From Bacteroidales bacterium (GTDB lineage Bacteria; Bacteroidota; Bacteroidia; Bacteroidales; WCHB1-69), in NCBI GenBank assembly GCA_028684405.1, contig JAQUGA010000049.1:1-12853 (forward strand): a stretch of DNA of 12,853 nt, in the 5' to 3' direction. The notes beneath the pieces were generated by a model, which had not been told where the DNA came from, ran no database searches, and saw only the letters and a program-made list of their open reading frames with translations. A program made the translations under genes and the position numbers. Below are positions 1 to 5,628 of this stretch, piece by piece (the first letter of the stretch is position 1; every line of letters starts with the position of its first letter).

Positions 1-1198
1 GAAAAGAAACCATTTTTACCCGATTGTTATTCTTATTGGACTCGTTCTTTTTTCATCCTGTAAAAAAGATGATCCTGCCGATGGTCCAAAAGACCCTCAG
101 CCACCCAGCAGTTCTGCTCAAAAGTTTTTATTATTAAATTACAATAGTAGCAATGCACTAGGACCGGGGGCCTATATTTCACTTCTTGAAATTAAAAATG
201 GAGCCCCTGTTATTACCAAATTAAATGATTTTTATCCTCTAGCATACTTAAATTCAAATGTTGATATTACAAAAAACCGAGCTGTGATGGGATTGCATTC
301 AGTTTTTAACACCGATGGAACATCCCGCCGAACAGTAGGGGTTTGGTTTGATGTACCATCAACAAGCACATCAGAGCTACCATTGTTGCCAGCAGGTACA
401 GGAAGGTATGCCTATTTTGGCTCTGCCACAGGAAAAGTTAGTGAAAATGGAAATATATTTTATTTATCTTGTTCAAACGATGCTTCGTACCACGATCAAT
501 ACAGGGCGGCTTTGGTGAGATATAATCCTTCAAGCAGTGTTTTGGAACAAGCTCAACATCCAGATGCATTTATATTGGCTCAGCCCGAGCGTGGATGGGA
601 TACCGAAACGGGACAATATAAAGGAGATTTTTATCCATCTCCCGACGGACGTTATGTTTATGGTGTCATTGAAGCATTTGGCGTTGACGGAGGCTCTCTT
701 CATTGGGATTATGAGATTTTGTTTAAATATGATTTTCAAACACAAACGTATACTCGACTTGGCGACGCAGAAGATAGCCATGTTCTCATTTTAGGAATAA
801 CCTCAGACAGAACACAAGTTTTCTACAATAGCCAAATTGGCTCTGTTTCTAAGAAGAAAATTGTGAATACAGCAACGAATACAACAAAACCAGTAACCAT
901 TACTGGTGGACAAGGGTATAAAAACACTTCTCGTTGGAATGCTAATGGCTACTGTTCGGGCGAATCAAATAGAACCATTGGAGTGTATGACGTGATAAAT
1001 GATTCAAAGCATAATATTACCACACAAGCAGATCCAAATTATGCCCAATTTAGCTCTGGCGGAGATGCTATTTATTTTATGTTGAAGTCATCACAAAACA
1101 ATTATTTGTGTAAAACGAGCAATACAAGCGCCTCTGCTAAAATTGATACGGTTTGTACATTATCCAAAAGCATTTATGAATTTATGGTTGTTAAGTAA
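1..1198 (+). CDS. Surface-type lipoprotein, propeller-like, start codon cut by window edge
   Basis: The frame is open from base 2 to the TAA at 1196-1198. Base 1 is a G followed by codons for K-R-N-H-F, so the start is most likely an ATG whose first two bases lie just left of the window; the protein would then be 399 residues. A GTG/ATG pair at 284-289 is internal. The N-terminus is a lipoprotein signal: a hydrophobic run (residues about 8-18), then L-F-S-S-C with Cys21 as the lipidation site. The next residues, K-K-D-D, resemble the Bacteroidota surface-export signal, so outer-leaflet display is plausible (inference). The body has repeated short beta-strand segments, such as the S-P-D-G-R-Y-V-Y turn near residue 214, typical of TolB/WD40-like propellers. 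Its function is not recognisable. It is followed by a strong terminator and looks like the last gene of its transcript. Confidence 0.85.
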   Translation, partial: KRNHFYPIVILIGLVLFSSCKKDDPADGPKDPQPPSSSAQKFLLLNYNSSNALGPGAYISLLEIKNGAPVITKLNDFYPLAYLNSNVDITKNRAVMGLHSVFNTDGTSRRTVGVWFDVPSTSTSELPLLPAGTGRYAYFGSATGKVSENGNIFYLSCSNDASYHDQYRAALVRYNPSSSVLEQAQHPDAFILAQPERGWDTETGQYKGDFYPSPDGRYVYGVIEAFGVDGGSLHWDYEILFKYDFQTQTYTRLGDAEDSHVLILGITSDRTQVFYNSQIGSVSKKKIVNTATNTTKPVTITGGQGYKNTSRWNANGYCSGESNRTIGVYDVINDSKHNITTQADPNYAQFSSGGDAIYFMLKSSQNNYLCKTSNTSASAKIDTVCTLSKSIYEFMVVK

Positions 1199-1222
1199 AT
1201 ATATTATTGTTTTTTCATCTTT

Positions 1223-1258
1223 AAGCATCACAATTCCAAAGGATTGTGATGCTTTTTT
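1223..1258 (+). terminator. Rho-independent terminator after the lipoprotein gene
   Basis: A perfect 12-bp stem (AAGCATCACAAT at 1223-1234 with ATTGTGATGCTT at 1243-1254) encloses an 8-nt loop that can pair further (CC/GG). A run of six T (1253-1258) overlaps the stem end. It begins 25 bp after the stop codon of the upstream gene. Confidence 0.9.
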
Positions 1259-1374
1259 GGATGCACGAAAGCTTGCTGTAACTTCTTCGTAAAACAGCAA
1301 AAAACAATCATAACTTATTGAACAAAGACGCTGTAACGAATGTTTAGTAAACAAAAATAAATCAAATAATAAAA

Positions 1375-1818
1375 ATGAAAAACATCTCAAAACTTTTAAT
1401 CATTGCTTCTTCTCTAGTTTTATCACTGACGTTGAGCAGTTGTAATAAAGAAGAAATTATCTCTTCATCAAAACTACCAAGTGAAATTACAACATACATT
1501 TCAACGCATTTTCCAACTCACACCGTTCTTCAAGTAACAAAAGAGATAGATGGATTTATTAAGACCTACGAAATAATCTTATCCGAAAGCCTAAGTTTGG
1601 AATTTAACAGAAAAAAGGAAGTAACCGACATTGACGGAATATCTCAACTACCAAACAGCGTAATTCCTGAAAAAATCAGGACGTATGTTAGTACAAATTT
1701 TTCAGACAATTATATTATAGGATGGAAGTTAGAACGCAATAGTCAACAAATAAAACTAGACAACGGACTGGAACTTGAATTCAACAAGAAAGGAGATTTT
1801 TTGAGAATTGACGGATAA
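1375..1818 (+). CDS. PepSY-like (DUF2874, BLIP-like) lipoprotein, first paralog
   Basis: A 147-residue lipoprotein. Residues 1-22 form a signal peptide ending in L-S-S-C, with lipid Cys23. The following N-K-E-E fits the K-plus-two-acids surface-export pattern known from Bacteroidota (inference from position and charge). The mature part is two copies of one unit: each begins L-P, has an amphipathic helix with Y-[IV]-S-T-[HN]-F, and ends in a strand pair closing on I-D-G (about residues 33-88 and 91-147). This is the architecture of the PF11396 PepSY-like family, small periplasmic or surface proteins of unknown role; no catalytic residues are evident. The ATG follows an A-rich leader without a Shine-Dalgarno motif. 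A close paralog follows after 81 bp with no terminator between, so the two are probably co-transcribed. Confidence 0.85.
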   Translation: MKNISKLLIIASSLVLSLTLSSCNKEEIISSSKLPSEITTYISTHFPTHTVLQVTKEIDGFIKTYEIILSESLSLEFNRKKEVTDIDGISQLPNSVIPEKIRTYVSTNFSDNYIIGWKLERNSQQIKLDNGLELEFNKKGDFLRIDG

Positions 1819-1899
1819 GTAAACCCAAACCTACTTCGTCTGTCTACGGCTATAGCGACACAAAACAGAGAAATAATTTATAAACAAAAAAACAACAAT

Positions 1900-2340
1900 A
1901 TGAAAAACAGTTTTACACTTTTAGCAACATTTTCAATGTTATTCTTAATTGGTTTTACGAGCTGTGCTCAAGATAAAATCATTCCTAGTAATAAATTGCC
2001 AAAACAAATAATAACATTTGTAGAAACCCACTTCCCTGATAATTCGATAATACAAGCAAGCTTTGATAGGGAGTTGTTTTCAAAATCGTACGAAGTAATT
2101 TTAAAAGATAACATTAAATTAGATTTTAATTCGAAAAACAAAGCGACCTCTATAGAAGGAAATTCAAAATTGCCAGACAAGGTTATCCCAACACAAATTT
2201 TAGAATACGTAAAAATGAATTATAACAATAATGTCATTATTGAGTGGGAAATAGATGACAAAAAGCAACAAGTTAAACTGGACAATGGTCTTGAACTTGA
2301 ATTTACCATAAAAGGCGATTTTTTGAGAATTGACGGATAA
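1900..2340 (+). CDS. PepSY-like (DUF2874, BLIP-like) lipoprotein, second paralog
   Basis: A 146-residue lipoprotein with the same plan as the gene before it: signal peptide ending F-T-S-C (Cys22), then two L-P...I-[DE]-G units. By my count about 63 of 127 mature positions are identical to the first paralog, without gaps. The last stretch (K-L-D-N-G-L-E-L-E-F and G-D-F-L-R-I-D-G) is nearly invariant, and the final 22 bases including the stop codon are identical in DNA. The residues after Cys (A-Q-D-K) are a poorer match to a surface-export signal than in the first copy, so the two may sit in different membrane leaflets (inference). Function unknown. A terminator follows at 2393-2430. Confidence 0.85.
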   Translation: MKNSFTLLATFSMLFLIGFTSCAQDKIIPSNKLPKQIITFVETHFPDNSIIQASFDRELFSKSYEVILKDNIKLDFNSKNKATSIEGNSKLPDKVIPTQILEYVKMNYNNNVIIEWEIDDKKQQVKLDNGLELEFTIKGDFLRIDG

Positions 2341-2392
2341 TTTAGTAGTATGTAATTGCCTTTTAATCAAGGTAATGTGTTTAAAATATAAT

Positions 2393-2430
2393 AAAAATCC
2401 ATTAAGCAAACTTGGCTTATTGGATTTTTT
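2393..2430 (+). terminator. Rho-independent terminator of the PepSY-like pair
   Basis: A 14-bp stem with one mismatch (AAAATCCATTAAGC at 2394-2407 with GCTTATTGGATTTT at 2415-2428), a 7-nt loop and a T6 run (2425-2430). The flanking A-run makes it potentially bidirectional. A smaller hairpin lies upstream (ATTGCCTT at 2355-2362 with AAGGTAAT at 2369-2376) and lacks a T-run. Confidence 0.85.
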
Positions 2431-2472
2431 ACTTTAGCTCATGTTTAGCAAAGAAGAGGAAAGGAGTCTAAT

Positions 2473-2502
2473 TTGTCACTTTGAAATAATTGATTAACTT
2501 TG
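2473..2502 (+). promoter_or_regulatory. Bacteroidota-type promoter for yjdM
   Basis: TTG at 2473-2475, 19 bp, then TAACTTTG at 2495-2502. This matches the TTG-N17-23-TAnnTTTG consensus described for Flavobacterium and Bacteroides primary sigma factor promoters. It sits after the preceding terminator and about 90 bp before the yjdM start codon, implying a leader of roughly 80 nt. Confidence 0.65.
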
Positions 2503-2588
2503 TCAGTGGCATGAGGAAAAATGGCATTTAAAGTGCCCTGATACTAAAATGCTACAACAAAATATGATTAATTTAAAGAAAAATAGAG

Positions 2589-2930
2589 ATGTCAGAAGAA
2601 ATGAAACCTTGCCCAAAATGCAAGTCCCCATACGGATATTCGTTGGGAAATGAAATTTTTGCTTGTCCTGAATGCAGTCACGAATGGAATCCCGATGAAG
2701 TTGCAGACGAAAATGTTTTAAAAGTACTTGACTCAAATGGAAATGAGCTAGCCAATGGCGACTCGGTGATTATTATCAAAAATTTGCCTGTCAAAGGATC
2801 ACCAAAACCCATTAAATCTGGAACAAAGGTGAAAAACATTCGATTGACAGACGGAGATCACAATATCGATTGTAAAATTGATGGATTTGGGTCGATGGCT
2901 TTAAAGTCAGAATTTGTCAGAAAAGCATAA
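2589..2930 (+). CDS. yjdM: Zinc-ribbon protein YjdM (former PhnA)
   Basis: A 113-residue cytosolic protein, the normal length for the family. The N-terminal zinc ribbon has C8-P-K-C11 and C26-P-E-C29. The C-terminal SH3-like PhnA domain carries the highly conserved G-T-K-V-K-N-I-R-L and D-H-N-I-D-C-K-I-D-G-F-G stretches; I recognise it as very close to E. coli YjdM. The family was named from the phosphonate locus, but a direct phosphonate role is not established, and no phn or phosphonate genes are visible nearby. ATG at 2589 gives the family N-terminus M-S-E-E; a second Met at residue 5 is a possible alternative start. It stands alone, with its own promoter and a gene-free block on its 3' side. 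Confidence 0.93.
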   Translation: MSEEMKPCPKCKSPYGYSLGNEIFACPECSHEWNPDEVADENVLKVLDSNGNELANGDSVIIIKNLPVKGSPKPIKSGTKVKNIRLTDGDHNIDCKIDGFGSMALKSEFVRKA

Positions 2931-2974
2931 TTAGTACTTTTATAGAATATTGGAACTCACTTTTGTCTGATAAG

Positions 2975-3019
2975 TTTTCAATACTCTCCCTTAAGTATTA
3001 AGGGGGAAAATATTGAAAA
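2975..3019. repeat. Inverted repeat hairpin without T-run
   Basis: TTTTCAATA (2975-2983) pairs with TATTGAAAA (3011-3019), and inside it CCCTTAA (2988-2994) pairs with TTAAGGG (2998-3004) around a 3-nt loop. An asymmetric bulge separates the two stems. No T-tract follows on either strand, so it is not a classical intrinsic terminator. It may stabilise the yjdM mRNA 3' end or be an extragenic palindrome (inference). Confidence 0.6.
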
Positions 3020-3034
3020 TCATGAATGAATATC

Positions 3035-3113
3035 AATCAATGCAAAAAACAAGCTCCTTTTTCAATAATAGTTATAAATATCTAATAATCTTCACATTGC
3101 ATTGGTTTTTTTT
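3035..3113 (+). other. Long-range stem ending in a T-run
   Basis: AATCAATGCAA (3035-3045) pairs with TTGCATTGGTT (3097-3107), 11 positions with one G-U type pair, enclosing about 51 nt. The 3' arm runs into T8 (3106-3113). This could be a weak terminator or the 3' end of a structured RNA; the long loop makes it uncertain. Confidence 0.3.
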
Positions 3114-3146
3114 AATTATTAGTGGTCAATAGTGATTTGAATTTTT

Positions 3147-3196
3147 AAAAAAATGGATTCTTCGCAAACATAGCTTTGCTGGAATCTATTTTTTTT
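3147..3196. terminator. Strong, probably bidirectional terminator
   Basis: The outer stem is A7-TGGATTC (3147-3160) with GAATCTA plus T8 (3182-3196), one mismatch. The inner stem is GCAAA (3164-3168) with TTTGC (3175-3179). The A7 on one side and T8 on the other allow function on both strands. Confidence 0.75.
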
Positions 3197-3200
3197 ATTT

Positions 3201-3242
3201 CATTTTGAAAGATTTTAAAACGAATCTTTCAAAATGTTTTTT
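3201..3242 (+). terminator. Perfect 14-bp terminator hairpin
   Basis: CATTTTGAAAGATT (3201-3214) pairs perfectly with AATCTTTCAAAATG (3223-3236) around an 8-nt loop, followed by T6 (3237-3242). It starts 4 bp after the previous terminator, making a tandem pair just upstream of rmuC. Confidence 0.85.
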
Positions 3243-3249
3243 AACTTTG
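3242..3249 (+). promoter_or_regulatory. Candidate -7 element for rmuC
   Basis: TAACTTTG matches the Bacteroidota -7 consensus TAnnTTTG and is followed by the same T..GTGG context seen after two other promoter candidates in the window. No TTG lies at the expected -33 distance; that region is the terminator stem. Its first T is the last T of the terminator run. It would give an rmuC leader of about 70 nt. Confidence 0.4.
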
Positions 3250-3327
3250 TTCGTGGTCTGTCCCGAATAAATAATAAAATTCCAAATTGGCAGCAACTTA
3301 ACATTTTATTCTAAAAAAATCAAAATA

Positions 3328-4839
3328 ATGACAGAAACTCTATTAATTGTGCTAATTGTCTTGGTTTTTGTAAACATCTTAATCGGATGGAGAAAGAAAT
3401 CGAAAATTGATATCAAACCTCAATTAAAAGAGATTGAAGATTCTATGATTAAGTTTGATTTAACCATGGAACGAACGGAAAAATCAATAAAAGATGAATT
3501 TCAAAGAAATCGGACAGAAACGCATGAAATTACAAAAACAAATCGTGATGAGTTGTCTAAATCGCTCGATTCTTTTGGGATTCAGTTTGAAAAAAATGTA
3601 AGAGAGCTAAATAAGCTTTTAAAGGAAAAATATGACGAAATGCACAATCAGCAGCTCGATTTTAATAAACAAATTACCGAAGGAAATACATCGAATCGGG
3701 AAGAGCTTGCCAAAAATCTAAAATCATTTGAAGATAATTTTACAGGAAATATGAAGGATTTGAATGAACTTCTTCGACAAAAGTTTAGTGATTTTTCTGC
3801 TTTGCAAAATGAGATCAATAAACAAACCATAGAAAATGTAAAAGAGGTTAAACAGTCTGTTGAGAGCCAATTGAAGTCAATTCGTGAAGACAACACTAAG
3901 CAACTCGATGAAATGAGAAAAACGGTGGATGAAAAGCTTCAAAAGACATTGAATGAACGCTTGAGTCAATCCTTCGAAACGGTTGGAAAACAGCTACAAG
4001 CGGTTCAAGAAGGCTTAGGGGAGATGAAAAGTCTGGCAACCGATGTAGGTGGACTTAAAAAAGTTTTGAGCAATGTCAAAATGAGAGGTGGAATTGGCGA
4101 AATTCAACTTTCAATGCTTTTGGAACAAATTTTGGCTCCCGACCAATATGAGTCCAATGTAAAAACAAAATCAAACAGTTCGGATTTAGTAGAATTTGCA
4201 GTCAAACTTCCTGGAAGAGACGATTCTGGAAAAAATGTTTGGCTTCCCATTGATGCTAAATTTCCAAAAGATATTTATGAACAATTGCAAGAAGCTTATG
4301 ACCATGGCGATCAAAACAGTATTTTAGCCGCTCAGAGAAATCTCGACAACACCATCAAAAAAATGGCGAAAGACATTAGTGAGAAGTATATTGATCCACC
4401 CAATACCACCGATTTTGGAATTATGTTTTTACCTTTTGAAGGAATCTATGCCGAAGTTGTTCGGAAAGCCTCTCTGCTTGAAGATTTGCAACGAAACTAT
4501 AAAATCATTGTTACGGGCCCAACCACGCTTGCAGCCATTTTAAACAGCTTGCAAATGGGCTTTAAAACATTGGCTATTCAAAAACGCAGCAGCGAAGTTT
4601 GGCAAGTTTTAGGAGCCGTTAAAAAAGAGTTCGAGAATTTTGGAGGAATGATGGAAAAAGCTCAAAAAAACTTCCAAACAGGACTAAATCAACTGGATGA
4701 AGTGATGGGCAAACGAACGCGAGCCATTCAACGAAAATTAAAAGGTGTTGAAACTCTTAGCGAAGCCGAAACGAAAAACATACTGCCCGAAATTGCAGAT
4801 GCATCATTGATGATGGATGATGAAGAGGAGGATGAATAA
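3328..4839 (+). CDS. rmuC: DNA recombination protein RmuC
   Basis: 503 residues. An N-terminal transmembrane anchor (about residues 4-20) is followed by basic residues, then a long coiled coil (about 35-235), the RmuC domain (about 240-445) and an acidic tail. Family signatures are R-G-G-I-G-E-I-Q-L at 253-261 (most homologues have W at the first I), D-A-K-F-P at 309-313, and the L-P-F-E-G-I-Y-A-E / G-P-T-T-L core. RmuC limits inversion at short inverted repeats in E. coli and is proposed to be nuclease-related; its biochemistry is not settled. The coiled coil contains an ungapped 51-residue duplication (72-122 and 123-173, about 19 identities). A DEDDh exonuclease gene follows after 99 bp in the same orientation with no terminator between, consistent with co-transcription and a DNA-processing context (inference). 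Confidence 0.93.
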   Translation: MTETLLIVLIVLVFVNILIGWRKKSKIDIKPQLKEIEDSMIKFDLTMERTEKSIKDEFQRNRTETHEITKTNRDELSKSLDSFGIQFEKNVRELNKLLKEKYDEMHNQQLDFNKQITEGNTSNREELAKNLKSFEDNFTGNMKDLNELLRQKFSDFSALQNEINKQTIENVKEVKQSVESQLKSIREDNTKQLDEMRKTVDEKLQKTLNERLSQSFETVGKQLQAVQEGLGEMKSLATDVGGLKKVLSNVKMRGGIGEIQLSMLLEQILAPDQYESNVKTKSNSSDLVEFAVKLPGRDDSGKNVWLPIDAKFPKDIYEQLQEAYDHGDQNSILAAQRNLDNTIKKMAKDISEKYIDPPNTTDFGIMFLPFEGIYAEVVRKASLLEDLQRNYKIIVTGPTTLAAILNSLQMGFKTLAIQKRSSEVWQVLGAVKKEFENFGGMMEKAQKNFQTGLNQLDEVMGKRTRAIQRKLKGVETLSEAETKNILPEIADASLMMDDEEEDE

Positions 4840-4938
4840 AAAAATCTGACTATGACACACTTTGACTGGAATATGACTTAATTTCACAAATCCAAAACAA
4901 AACAAAAAACTTTCAGGGTTTAATAAATTACAAAGATA

Positions 4939-5418
4939 ATGATAGAAAATTTTACAGCCATCGATTTTGAAACTGCACAAGGCACACGTACAAGCATTTG
5001 TCAGGTTGGACTTGTAAGGGTGGAGCGCGGCAAAATCATCGATGAAGTAAATATCTTGGTACAACCGCCCAACAATTATTATTGGAATCGGTTTATTGAC
5101 ATTCATGGAATTACCCCAAGACAAACCGCCAATGCACCCACTTTTGATAAAATTTGGAATAAAATAGAACCCTTTATCAAATGCCAAAATGTAGTTGCCC
5201 ACAATGGTCATTCTTTTGATTTCCCTGTTCTTAATAAAACCCTCGAATATTATGGATTGCCCGTTCCGGATTATGAAAAATATTGCACTTATCGAATCTT
5301 TAAAAGCAATTTGGCCTCGCTTTGCAGTCATTATAAAATTCATTTAAACCACCACGATGCCCTGAGTGATGCTAGAGCTTGTGCAGAATTGTTCTTAATT
5401 CATTTGAAAAACATCTGA
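4939..5418 (+). CDS. DnaQ-like DEDDh 3'-5' exonuclease, single-domain
   Basis: 159 residues, essentially only an exonuclease domain. The catalytic set is complete: motif Exo I A-I-D-F-E-T with D9 and E11, Exo II A-H-N-G-H-S-F-D-F with D94, and Exo III H139-D-A-L-S-D144. This places it in the DEDDh class, two-metal enzymes that remove nucleotides from 3' ends. The I-H-G-I-T-P segment is also typical of the DnaQ/epsilon superfamily. It lacks any polymerase-binding or UvrC-like extension, so it is probably a stand-alone exonuclease rather than a replicative proofreading subunit. The ATG at 4939 gives the motif at the normal distance from the N-terminus. It may be co-transcribed with rmuC. RNA rather than DNA could be the substrate; sequence alone does not decide. 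Confidence 0.88.
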   Translation: MIENFTAIDFETAQGTRTSICQVGLVRVERGKIIDEVNILVQPPNNYYWNRFIDIHGITPRQTANAPTFDKIWNKIEPFIKCQNVVAHNGHSFDFPVLNKTLEYYGLPVPDYEKYCTYRIFKSNLASLCSHYKIHLNHHDALSDARACAELFLIHLKNI

Positions 5419-5483
5419 AAATTACTTTTGTGTCATTAAATTCAGACATGAGTTTTTTGTAATTGTTGACATGAAAAAATCAA

Positions 5484-5512
5484 TTGCAAATTCAAATAAT
5501 TTTCTAAATTTG
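5484..5512 (+). promoter_or_regulatory. Orphan Bacteroidota-type promoter facing the mnmE 3' end
   Basis: TTG at 5484-5486, 18 bp, then TAAATTTG at 5505-5512, a full match to TTG-N17-23-TAnnTTTG. No + strand gene follows: downstream is 116 bp of spacer and then mnmE on the opposite strand. The expected transcript start lies at about 5518-5520, where TGGCTTG (5517-5523) can pair with CAAGCCA (5578-5584), followed by AT-rich sequence with T5 (5596-5600). It could drive a short structured RNA, an antisense transcript into mnmE, or nothing. Confidence 0.5.
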
Positions 5513-5628
5513 TCTGTGGCTTGATAGGACAGGAGCATTTTGTTCTTTTGGAACTTCGTTTTTAGATTTACTTTAAACAAGCCAAAACAACTTTATTTTT
5601 CTAGAACACTAAAATCCTATTCCAGCAT

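Larger units (their letters stand above)
2931..3327. other. Gene-free, hairpin-dense intergenic block
   Basis: A stretch of 397 bp between yjdM and rmuC with no supportable ORF. Left to right it holds a 45-bp inverted repeat without a T-run, a long-range stem ending in T8, two consecutive terminator hairpins, and a promoter -7 motif. The final 70 bp is an A/T-rich leader of rmuC. Confidence 0.8.

Noticed and set aside
530..794. Overlapping ORFs on both strands inside the first lipoprotein gene
   Set aside because: Shadow frames of a clear coding sequence without signals or recognisable composition.
284..1198. Start of the first gene at the GTG/ATG near 284
   Set aside because: The frame is open to base 2 and encodes a lipoprotein signal peptide there; the internal start would remove it.
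1819..1899. GC-richer segment between the PepSY-like genes as a remnant mobile element or RNA gene
   Set aside because: No inverted repeat, target duplication or tRNA-like fold could be drawn; it is too short to support a call.
3328..5418. rmuC plus exonuclease as an anti-phage defence system
   Set aside because: Both are widespread housekeeping-type families; there is no sensor, effector, toxin or mobile-element context nearby.
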